Notes under the pieces: generated by a model | The model's input: only the letters and a program-made list of their open reading frames with translations | What the model was told of the DNA's origin: nothing | The model's database searches: none | NCBI GenBank assembly: GCA_002366725.1 | Contig: DFBT01000108.1 | Location: 1-20,055, forward strand | DNA: 20,055 nucleotides | Origin: Caldifarciminota bacterium UBA3073 | GTDB lineage: Bacteria; Hydrothermota; UBA3073 | Direction: 5' to 3' | Shown here: piece after piece, positions 1 to 5,756 of the stretch | Numbering within the stretch: position 1 is the stretch's first letter | How the letters are laid out: each line of letters opens with the position of its first letter | Translations under genes and position numbers: made by a program

Positions 1-283
1 AGTATGGGTCAAATGACCCTATATTATATATAGAAGTCTGAAATGAGAGACGGAAAATCAAAATAACCCGTGGGCGGTTCGGGTATCAGAAGCCCAGCAG
101 ATATAACTTAATTTCACATTATATGCCATATTTAAGCCGTATAAGAACACAAGCTTTTTTAGATATCCTTTCGCTAATCCCCTATGAATTAAGGATATAG
201 TTAGGTTTAAAGAATAAGTAATAGAGTATTTATACGGTTAGTAAAGGCCGTGATTGTAAATTTATTAGTACAGATAAACCTAT
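1..283. other. Gene-free left flank of the cassette array
   Basis: No credible coding frame is seen. The stretch is AT-rich and begins with a short palindrome at 6-19 (GGGTCA, two bases, TGACCC). It contains GTTAGGT at 200-206 and GTTAGTA at 237-243, which resemble integron core sites, but no inverted ..TAAC partner that would make an attC hairpin could be found. It could be the far part of an attI region or the end of a degraded cassette. No convincing promoter was seen. Confidence 0.4.
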
Positions 284-290
284 GTTAGAC
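272..290 (+). other. Core recombination site at the left edge of cassette 1 (attI-like)
   Basis: GTTAGAC at 284-290 matches the integron core consensus GTTRRRY exactly. It is preceded, four bases away, by GATAAAC at 273-279, an inverted half-site in the layout of an attI simple site (compare ..AAAAC AAA GTTAGGC in attI1). No long inverted repeat lies to the left, so it does not look like the end of an attC. Cassette 1 would begin at the T after G284. Whether it is a true attI cannot be settled without the sequence to the left. Confidence 0.45.
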
Positions 291-399
291 GCGCTCATTA
301 CTCCAATGCTCTCTGAGGTGCTTCCGTTGGGGGGCACCTGGTACTGGATTTTGTATTGAATCGGTGCTCAGTTGATACAACGGCACAAAGGAGGATGTG

Positions 400-1098
400 A
401 TGAGTAAGGCAGTTGCCATAAATGGCAGCCCTCGAATGGAAAAGGGGAATACCGCGATGGTCCTTACCCCTTTCATCCAGGGGATGATGGATGCCGGATC
501 AGATGTTGAGCTATTATACGCTAACCGCCTCAAAGTAAAGCCCTGCACTTGTGGTGAGATGTACTGCTGGAATGAGATGCCTGGAGAATGTTGCATCAAG
601 GATGACATGCAGCTGCTTTATCCCAAGCTAAGGGAGGCGGATATTCTTGTCCTGGCCACCCCGGTTTACATTCCCCTACCCGGTGATATGCAGAACATCA
701 TCAACAGGCTGTGTCCCTTGCTTGACCCCTTTCTTGAGTTTCGAGAGGGACGCACGCGGGCAAGGTTTCGCAAGGACGTTGGGATCCGGAAAATCCTGCT
801 CGTGTCCACTGGTGGATGGTGGGAGAAGGAGAACTTTGGCACAGTGGTGCGCATCACCGAAGAGCTTGCGGAGGATGCGGGTGTGGAGTTCGCCGGTGCA
901 GTGCTCAGGCCCCACGCATTTCGGATGAGGGAAGAGGGGGAATTAACCAAGGAAGGGGAAGCTGTTCTGAATGCGGTGCGAAGAGCAGGCTATGAGCTGG
1001 TCAAAGAGGGTGCAATGACCAAGGAAACTCTCGATACGATAAGCCGCCCGCTTATCTCCCAGGAGGAACTCTGGCGTAGATACAACAAGGTGTTGTGA
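400..1098 (+). CDS. NADPH-dependent FMN reductase / iron-sulfur-flavoprotein-like protein (cassette 1)
   Basis: This is a flavodoxin-fold protein of 232 residues. The N-terminal strand and FMN-phosphate loop read AINGSPR (residues 6-12) followed by GNT (16-18), typical of the NADPH-dependent FMN reductase family. A cysteine-rich stretch at 49-65 (C49, C51, C56, C64, C65) followed by KDDM sits where iron-sulfur flavoproteins carry their cluster or redox cysteines, though the spacing is not canonical. ATPVYIPLPGDMQ (87-99) is the family's second flavin-contact loop. I chose ATG 400 over GTG 397 because the Shine-Dalgarno sequence AAAGGAGG (387-394) gives five bases of spacing. The protein is expected to be cytosolic and to reduce or bind FMN; its electron acceptor is unknown. 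It is the single gene of the first cassette, with attC1 beginning 45 bases after the stop. Confidence 0.85.
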   Translation: MSKAVAINGSPRMEKGNTAMVLTPFIQGMMDAGSDVELLYANRLKVKPCTCGEMYCWNEMPGECCIKDDMQLLYPKLREADILVLATPVYIPLPGDMQNIINRLCPLLDPFLEFREGRTRARFRKDVGIRKILLVSTGGWWEKENFGTVVRITEELAEDAGVEFAGAVLRPHAFRMREEGELTKEGEAVLNAVRRAGYELVKEGAMTKETLDTISRPLISQEELWRRYNKVL

Positions 1099-1142
1099 GA
1101 GGTAGTGTATTGCCGAAGAAGTTGGGCTTTGGTGCCAAGCGC

Positions 1143-1272
1143 GCCTAACAAGCGCATGAAGCCGTCCGCCTGATTGAGAGCTCTGTATTGCCAGTTTTGG
1201 TTTTGTAGCATTTCGTGTCATGGATGGTATCACCGCGAAACGCGGCGGCGGCTTACGCGTGGTCCGTTAGAA
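1143..1272 (+). other. attC: attC1 recombination site
   Basis: The site opens with GCCTAAC (1143-1149) and closes with GTTAGAA (1266-1272). The inner arms pair: AAGCCG at 1159-1164 with CGGCTT at 1249-1254, continuing as CCGCC with GGCGG. On the left arm single extra bases, G before and T after, flank the six-base AAGCCG box, as expected for extrahelical bases in a folded attC. The 130-base length is within the range of long attC sites. A small internal hairpin (CCGCG-AAA-CGCGG, 1233-1245) lies in the loop. The outer core deviates from GTTRRRY only in its last base. Confidence 0.9.
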
Positions 1273-1284
1273 AGCTGGAGAAGA

Positions 1285-2088
1285 ATGAATAAGAAAGACG
1301 AGATTGCAGATATCAATGAGCGGCACTGGGAGAAGATGGTGAAAGAGGGCTGTGGTTTCACGCGCCCGTGGCTGGATTTGGACTTTGCCCTCGTTCGCCA
1401 GTACGCGGAAGGTGAACTGGAATCTGTGCCAGAGCAGTTGATTGAAATCTACCCCACCACGGTTCTTGCCGATGTCGAGGATAAGGACGTTCTTTGCCTG
1501 GCATCCGGTGGCGGCCAGCAGTCAGCCGTGTTTGGCCTTCTTGGCGCGCGGGTGACAGTGGTGGATCTGACCGAGGGACAACTGGATGGAGACAGGAGAG
1601 CAGCAGCGCACTACGGATACGAGGTCGCCACCATTCGAGCGGACATGCGGGACCTCTCGTGTATAGGTGATGAATCCTTTGACCTCGTGTATGGGGAAGG
1701 CATGTGCTATGTCCCCGATGTTCGGCAGGTATACTCGGAGGTTGCCAGGGTGTTGAGAACTCGCGGGCCGTACCGAGTGGGTGCCACCAATCCAGCTACG
1801 GAGTTCGTGGACACGGACTCATGGGATGGGGAGGGGTATCGCATCACCGTGCCATATGCCGTGCGGCGGGTCGAGAATGACGGGGAGGGTCCGGTTGAGT
1901 TTCGGCATTATTGGGACGACATCTTCAATGGCCTTCTCGCTGTGGGGCTGTCTATTCAAGAAGTCCATGATGACCCGCGTTGCCTGCAGCACAACGCACA
2001 GGCCCGCCCAGGAAGCTGGGAGCATATGCTGGCACACGTCCAGTGGGGTCTCGCCATTGTGGCAAGGAAGGAGCAGAGAGCTTTCTAA
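1285..2088 (+). CDS. Class I SAM-dependent methyltransferase (cassette 2)
   Basis: A 267-residue Rossmann-fold methyltransferase. Motif I is VLCLASGGGQQS (69-80), the ribose-binding acid is D95 at the end of strand 2 (VTVVD), and ADM (119-121) follows strand 3. DLVYGEGMCYVPD (133-145) is the post-motif IV region. A longer frame exists upstream, but its first 37 codons lie inside attC1; I chose ATG 1285 because a GGAG at 1277-1280 lies four bases before it and the family's N-terminal helix starts there. The substrate cannot be named; small-molecule methylation is the usual role of such cassette methyltransferases. RTRGPYRVGATNP (159-170) replaces the usual LRPGG-type turn. The stop codon TAA overlaps the first core of attC2, as is common in cassettes. 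The high GC content is unlike that of the next two cassettes. Confidence 0.85.
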   Translation: MNKKDEIADINERHWEKMVKEGCGFTRPWLDLDFALVRQYAEGELESVPEQLIEIYPTTVLADVEDKDVLCLASGGGQQSAVFGLLGARVTVVDLTEGQLDGDRRAAAHYGYEVATIRADMRDLSCIGDESFDLVYGEGMCYVPDVRQVYSEVARVLRTRGPYRVGATNPATEFVDTDSWDGEGYRITVPYAVRRVENDGEGPVEFRHYWDDIFNGLLAVGLSIQEVHDDPRCLQHNAQARPGSWEHMLAHVQWGLAIVARKEQRAF

Positions 2089-2152
2089 CCAATCGCTGAA
2101 CCGGAATTTGATGCGCTATGCTCCTCAAATCCGCTCAGCGCAGACGTTAGGC
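2083..2152 (+). other. attC: attC2 recombination site
   Basis: The site runs from TTCTAAC (2083-2089) to a perfect consensus core, GTTAGGC (2146-2152). The inner arms pair CGCTGA (2094-2099) with TCAGCG (2135-2140) and CGGA (2102-2105) with TCCG (2130-2133). An extra A follows the six-base box and a T precedes it on the left arm, consistent with extrahelical bases. At 70 bases it is a short attC. The first core includes the stop codon of the methyltransferase. Confidence 0.88.
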
Positions 2153-2200
2153 TACAGGCAGTAAGTAAACTTTTGATGTATCTCAGCAATTATAACAAAT

Positions 2201-2281
2201 ATGAAGGAGGTGAGTAAAATAAAATTCTGTAACAAATTCTTAATTAGCTTGGCAATTTTTTCACACAATGTTAGGAGGTGA
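2201..2281 (+). CDS. Possible 26-residue leader ORF before the TPR cassette gene
   Basis: ATG 2201 opens a 26-codon frame encoding a basic N-terminus and a hydrophobic stretch (FLISLAIF). A GTG codon four codons in is also a possible start. The frame contains AAGGAGGTGAG near its own beginning, and its TGA stop (2279-2281) lies inside the Shine-Dalgarno sequence of the next gene, five bases before ATG 2286. This arrangement would allow translational coupling, as described for the short ORF in attI1. There is no homology evidence and the frame may be chance. Confidence 0.25.
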   Translation: MKEVSKIKFCNKFLISLAIFSHNVRR

Positions 2282-2285
2282 CCAA

Positions 2286-3395
2286 ATGGCTATTAAAAGC
2301 ATTTTAAAAAGGCAATTTCTTTGGATATCTCTATGTGCTGCTGTTGCGTCTCTTGGATTTTGGTCTTGTGTTAGGCAAGAGTTGGACAAGACAGTCCAGA
2401 AAGCCTATGAACTTCGCATGAATGGTAAAGCTGATGAAGCTTTTACGATGCTTGAGCAGGTTATAGCAGAAGATTCCACTAATGCCGCTGCCTGGTATGA
2501 GCTAGCACGAACAAAACACCACATAGGATTAGGAAATCTACGTGAATTATTGGGAGGTTTGGAGAATATGCAACAAACCATAGAAAAGGCTGTTGAATAT
2601 GATCCAGATAATGTAATATATTCATTTTATAAAGGATATGTCTGCTATTTCAGGGCATATGCTTCTTTTATGAGAGAACAGCCGGATGCTAACGAAAAAG
2701 TCAAAGAAGTAATTTCTGCCTATGAATCTGTTCTGAGCCTGAAGCCTGATTATTATGAAGCCATGCTTTACCTAGTTGAGGTTCTCGGAATCCCTGAAGA
2801 CATGGGTGGTGACAAATCAAAGGCTGAGCAATATGCAAGGCAATTAGAAGGAATGGATAGTGTTTTTGGTGCTAAAGCCAGGTCAATACTACTGCCAGAA
2901 GAGGTTGATAGAGTTGATTATTGGCAAAAAGTGCTGAAAAAACATGAAGGGAATGCCGATGTGATCGAAGAACTTGGAAAGGCATATTTAAGGGCAGATA
3001 AAGTTGACCGTGCTGTTTCCTATTTTGAAAAAGCAATTGAAATTGATCCTGAAAAAGCGTCCCTATTCCTGGATCTTAGCATATATCATACCTTCCGTGG
3101 AATGAGAGCCGGGAATGATAAAGAATTGCTTCAAACAAGTATAACATTAGGCGATGCAGCTGTGGCAAGATACATAAAGTCCGAGCCTATTCAACCAATG
3201 TTAGCATACGCACTTGGAGTGCGATCTAAGTACAAATCCTTTTCAGGTGACAAAGAACAAGGACAAGCACTATTTAAACAGGCTGAGGCTTTAGACAGAT
3301 ATTTCTCAAAGGCTACTGGAGCACCACATCCTGACCTCTTTATTCCTCCTGGAGAAGTCTCGCAGAACCATAGGTATCTTATGAGGCCGTTTTAA
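2286..3395 (+). CDS. Exported TPR-repeat protein (cassette 3)
   Basis: A 369-residue protein with a basic N-terminus, a hydrophobic segment (about 11-25) and C28 in FWSC, a poor lipobox, so it is either membrane-anchored or exported. TPR-type helix pairs are readable at about 38-75 (KAYELRMNGKADEAFTMLEQ) and about 225-262 (ELGKAYLRADKVDRAVSYFE, ending in IEIDPE); the middle holds a long irregular helical region with another degenerate repeat. Start ATG 2286 is preferred over ATG 2268 because AGGAGGTGA (2273-2281) precedes it at good spacing. TPR proteins act as scaffolds for protein contacts; no partner can be named. The gene is the only large one in its cassette and is followed, after 44 bases, by attC3. 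Confidence 0.75.
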   Translation: MAIKSILKRQFLWISLCAAVASLGFWSCVRQELDKTVQKAYELRMNGKADEAFTMLEQVIAEDSTNAAAWYELARTKHHIGLGNLRELLGGLENMQQTIEKAVEYDPDNVIYSFYKGYVCYFRAYASFMREQPDANEKVKEVISAYESVLSLKPDYYEAMLYLVEVLGIPEDMGGDKSKAEQYARQLEGMDSVFGAKARSILLPEEVDRVDYWQKVLKKHEGNADVIEELGKAYLRADKVDRAVSYFEKAIEIDPEKASLFLDLSIYHTFRGMRAGNDKELLQTSITLGDAAVARYIKSEPIQPMLAYALGVRSKYKSFSGDKEQGQALFKQAEALDRYFSKATGAPHPDLFIPPGEVSQNHRYLMRPF

Positions 3396-3439
3396 AAATA
3401 TTTAGGCTTATAAAGAATGTAAAAACTGAATAGATGTCA

Positions 3440-3497
3440 GGCTAACATATAAATTCAGCGGACGCAAAAAGCCGCGCCGCTGATTTAATCGTTAGCC
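3440..3497 (+). other. attC: attC3 recombination site
   Basis: The best-formed site of the array at 58 bases. GGCTAAC (3440-3446) and GTTAGCC (3491-3497) are exactly complementary. The inner arms pair CAGCGG with CCGCTG, extended by AAA/TTT on one side and CGC/GCG on the other. On the left arm an extra T before and an extra A after the six-base CAGCGG box remain unpaired, the same geometry as in attC4. The terminal loop is short (around AAAAA). Confidence 0.92.
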
Positions 3498-3517
3498 CCT
3501 ATAAGGAGACTAAAAAA

Positions 3518-4216
3518 ATGCTTAAAATTTTAAAAATCGCACTTTGGGTATTAATCGTGATGACATATCCTACTAATATTTTAGCGGGAGATAGTAATCA
3601 AAGTTCATCAAGTTTTAACATATTTGTAGGATATGGATATTTTGATTATCATGAAATTAATAATCAACTCGATACATATCATCAAATAGACGGCATCACT
3701 ACCCTTCCTATCGTTGGATTAGATCTTGAATATATTTACAGTAATCTCATATTAAAAAATCAATTATCATCTTCTTACCATGAATATAAGAACAATGAAT
3801 CATGGAGAAAACAAAATCTTACATTCTGGGAAATACAAGATCAAATAAAGATAGGTTACTGTACAGTAAATAATCAAAACAATAGGTTGTTTCCTTTTAC
3901 TGGAGTTTTATTACAGTATCTATCTATTAAGACAGATTTTAATTATGGTATAAGATGCATCGATTGTTTTTTTCAATATAATCATGAATACAGTAATTTT
4001 AACATTGGAATATTATATGGTATCTCCTATGAACTGAGTTTACCTTTTAAGAATAATTTTTTACAAAATATAAATATAGGTTTAGATTTTGTTGGAATAA
4101 TACCTATTCAAAACAGAAAATGGTGGTTCGACGGAAAAGAAACAGAAAATACAACACATGTTCCTAAAGGAAATTTTAGGTATTTTGGAAATCTAAAACT
4201 AACCTACCAGTTCTAA
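3518..4216 (+). CDS. Small outer-membrane beta-barrel-like protein (cassette 4)
   Basis: A 232-residue protein with a signal peptide (residues 1-24, cleavage likely after LAG) and then alternating aromatic and polar residues typical of beta strands (FNIFVGYGYFDY, LTFWEIQDQIKIGY, NIGILYGISYEL). It ends in LTYQF, a terminal aromatic residue of the kind read by the outer-membrane insertion machinery. Two cysteines (in RCIDCF) could form a disulfide. The start is supported by AAGGAG (3503-3508) nine bases before ATG. The coding sequence is strongly AT-rich, unlike cassettes 1 and 2. No specific family was recognised, so function is unknown beyond likely residence in the outer membrane. attC4 follows 23 bases after the stop. 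Confidence 0.7.
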   Translation: MLKILKIALWVLIVMTYPTNILAGDSNQSSSSFNIFVGYGYFDYHEINNQLDTYHQIDGITTLPIVGLDLEYIYSNLILKNQLSSSYHEYKNNESWRKQNLTFWEIQDQIKIGYCTVNNQNNRLFPFTGVLLQYLSIKTDFNYGIRCIDCFFQYNHEYSNFNIGILYGISYELSLPFKNNFLQNINIGLDFVGIIPIQNRKWWFDGKETENTTHVPKGNFRYFGNLKLTYQF

Positions 4217-4239
4217 CAATTGGTATTTTATTAATATTG

Positions 4240-4372
4240 GGCTAACAAATACATTAACTTGACCGTGGGGCGCTGGCGTGATTTTTAAGTTCAGTGCATT
4301 TTAGGAACTTTTGATTTGAAATTGAAGTTTTGTGCATTTAAACCCTGCGGCAAGTTATGCAAATCGTAAGGA
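4240..4372 (+). other. attC: attC4 recombination site with a degenerate outer core
   Basis: GGCTAAC (4240-4246) opens the site. The arms pair AACTTG (left) with CAAGTT (right), extended by CAT/ATG and CCG/CGG. A single extra T precedes and a single extra A follows AACTTG on the left arm, matching attC3. The closing core at 4366-4372 reads GTAAGGA rather than GTTRRRY, so the third T of the core is lost. The site is 133 bases long. It marks the right-hand end of the recognisable array. Confidence 0.85.
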
Positions 4373-4570
4373 GGTGAGGCAAGATTTTCAAAACGCTCGG
4401 CATTTGTTACGGAAAACTGGGTTTTTCCGGGTGTAAACCGACCACTTATTTCTTATGGAATCCGTCTCTTTGGTGAAGCGATAAGCGTAGATCTCGCTTT
4501 AATTAATACATTAGGTAAAGGTATGCTCTTCCCCGGTTTTCCATATGTAGATTTTGTTTATAATTTCTAA
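4370..4570 (+). pseudogene. 3' remnant of an outer-membrane protein gene at the array junction
   Basis: An open frame runs from just after the attC4 crossover point (in-frame TAA at 4367-4369) to the TAA at 4568-4570 and encodes 66 residues without a start codon. It reads FVTENWVFPGVNRPLISYG, then RLFGEAISVDLALINT, and ends FPYVDFVYNF, which resembles the last strands of an outer-membrane barrel with a terminal aromatic residue. It appears to be the tail of a longer gene whose front is missing. Either cassettes were joined into the gene, or this is what is left of a further cassette. A Shine-Dalgarno-like AAGGAGGTGA at 4368-4377 is present but no start codon follows in this frame. Confidence 0.5.
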
Positions 4571-4647
4571 GTATATGTGACTTGACAGTTCTTCCACATC
4601 ATTCCTGCCTTACACATTCACCCTTTCTTCAAAATAAACTTTTTTTC

Positions 4648-4676
4648 TTGACTTCCTCTCCATTCCGTGCTATAAT
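4648..4676 (+). promoter_or_regulatory. Sigma-70-type promoter for the 4723 methyltransferase gene
   Basis: TTGACT (4648-4653), 17 bases, then a perfect TATAAT (4671-4676). Transcription would begin near 4683, giving a leader of about 40 bases before ATG 4723. The rest of 4571-4722 shows no gene. Confidence 0.8.
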
Positions 4677-4722
4677 ATAAACGACCCGGGTAGTTTTCTT
4701 GAAAAACTGTAAGTAAATAAGT

Positions 4723-5370
4723 ATGCCAACAAGCCATCTGTATCAGTTGAACGAGATCGTGGAATTAATCGTATTTACCGACCCAAAAAGCATCTTAGAT
4801 GTGGGTGTGGGCTTTGGGAAATATGGTTTTCTCTCAAGGGAATATTTGGAACTCTGGGACGGGCGAGAGGAATACAATAATTGGAAAAGACGAATCGACG
4901 GCATTGAAGTGTTCGAAGGGTATCTCACTCCCGTCCACGATGTTATCTATGACCACATATATATCGGAAATGCACTCGATATTTTGGCAACCCTTGAAAC
5001 AAATTACGACCTCATTCTGCTCATAGATATTCTCGAACATCTTGATTATAGAGAGGGAATCGAATTATTGAAAGAATGCAAAAAACGCGGTAAGAACATC
5101 ATAATATCCACGCCGGAGAATATTGGCATTCAGAGGGATACTTTCGGTAATCCCCTTGAAACCCACAAATTTCAATGGAAGGAAAAGCATTTCGATAAAT
5201 TTGGCAATAAATTCTTCGTTGACAATGCTTATTCACTCATTTGTTACATTGGAGACGACGCCCCAAGAGTGAGAAAAGCCATCGAGAAGTCACGAATTAG
5301 GTCTGAAATTAAGGAGCGCTTTCCATTTCTCAAAATTCCGTATAGAATTATTAAAAGGATAATGCAATAA
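4723..5370 (+). CDS. Class I SAM-dependent methyltransferase-like protein
   Basis: A 215-residue protein with SAM motif I ILDVGVGFGKYG (24-35), an acidic strand-2 region (IDGIEVFEGY, 58-67), and LILLIDILEHL (97-107), the usual motif IV of methyltransferases in surface-glycan and natural-product clusters. IIISTPENIG (126-135) fits strand 5. The basic C-terminus (RIIKRIMQ) may contact a membrane or nucleic acid. The ATG has no recognisable Shine-Dalgarno sequence, though a strong promoter lies 47 bases upstream. It is a single-gene unit between the integron remnant and the transglutaminase operon; the substrate is unknown. Confidence 0.78.
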   Translation: MPTSHLYQLNEIVELIVFTDPKSILDVGVGFGKYGFLSREYLELWDGREEYNNWKRRIDGIEVFEGYLTPVHDVIYDHIYIGNALDILATLETNYDLILLIDILEHLDYREGIELLKECKKRGKNIIISTPENIGIQRDTFGNPLETHKFQWKEKHFDKFGNKFFVDNAYSLICYIGDDAPRVRKAIEKSRIRSEIKERFPFLKIPYRIIKRIMQ

Positions 5371-5385
5371 TCTGCCCAAAATTCA

Positions 5386-5746
5386 GGTATAATATTAGGT
5401 AGTGTCAAATAGAATATGAAAGAATATGAAAAACCACAGAGGTCACAGAGTAAATTTAATTCCCTGCCTGCGGCAGGCAGGTCTGTGCCCTCCAGACAAT
5501 GACTTATATGATTTTACAGGGATGGAAAGAGAACTTAAGAAAATGTATTATTTTTAGAAAAATGAATCTCTTCCAATCTCTTTAAATCCCTGTTTTAATT
5601 ATAAATTTCTATGTATAAAGGTTAAAAGATTGGTTCTATAGTGAGGTCACAGAGGGGAGGGGTATAAATTTCCTGCGATTCTTTATTACTCTGTAATCCT
5701 CTGTGCTCTCTGTGGTTAGATTTTTGACAATACTTAATATTATACC
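5386..5746. repeat. 361-bp spacer element with 24-bp terminal inverted repeats
   Basis: The left end at 5386-5409 (GGTATAATATTAGGTAGTGT followed by CAAA) and the reverse complement of 5723-5746 match at 22 of 24 positions. Inside them a second inverted pair is found: ACCACAGAGGTCACAGAG at 5433-5450 and its degenerate counterpart on the other strand at 5681-5717. A perfect GC-rich palindrome (9-base arms) lies at 5463-5481. There is no open frame of note, so the element would be non-autonomous, like a MITE. Its right edge stops directly at the Shine-Dalgarno sequence of the next gene. Confidence 0.5.
5463..5481. repeat. Perfect GC-rich hairpin
   Basis: CCTGCCTGC, one base, GCAGGCAGG: a perfect inverted repeat within the 5386-5746 element. 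No T-run follows, so it does not qualify as an intrinsic terminator. Confidence 0.7.
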
Positions 5747-5756
5747 AGGAGGTTAC

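Larger units (their letters stand above)
285..4366 (+). mobile_element. Integron gene-cassette array of four cassettes
   Basis: Four attC sites in one orientation divide this stretch, taking the crossover between G and TT of each GTTRRRY core, into cassettes of 285-1266, 1267-2146, 2147-3491 and 3492-4366. Each holds one main gene on the plus strand directly before its attC, with little other sequence, the classic cassette layout. The attC sites differ in length (58 to 133 bases) and sequence, and cassettes 1 and 2 are visibly GC-rich while 3 and 4 are AT-rich, which suggests separate origins. Except for a short leader in cassette 3, cassettes have almost no room for a promoter, so expression probably depends on a promoter to the left. 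No integrase gene is in the window. Confidence 0.88.

Noticed and set aside
60..110. tRNA-like GGTTCGGGTATC in the left flank
   Set aside because: No acceptor stem or anticodon arm can be built around it.
1174..1284. Upstream extension of the cassette-2 methyltransferase
   Set aside because: These 37 codons lie inside attC1, and the start at 1285 has a ribosome binding site and matches the family N-terminus.
2168..2196. Internal promoter in cassette 3 (TATAAC at 2191)
   Set aside because: No -35 box lies at an acceptable distance; the nearest TTGATG is only about 12 bases away.
4211..4217. TTCTAAC at the stop of the cassette-4 gene as the left core of attC4
   Set aside because: GGCTAAC at 4240-4246 sits at the right distance from the pairing arm, and the bases after 4217 do not pair with the right arm.
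5724..5746. TTGACA followed by TATACC as the promoter of the 5757 gene
   Set aside because: The spacing between the hexamers is only 11 bases, and both are part of the terminal inverted repeat.
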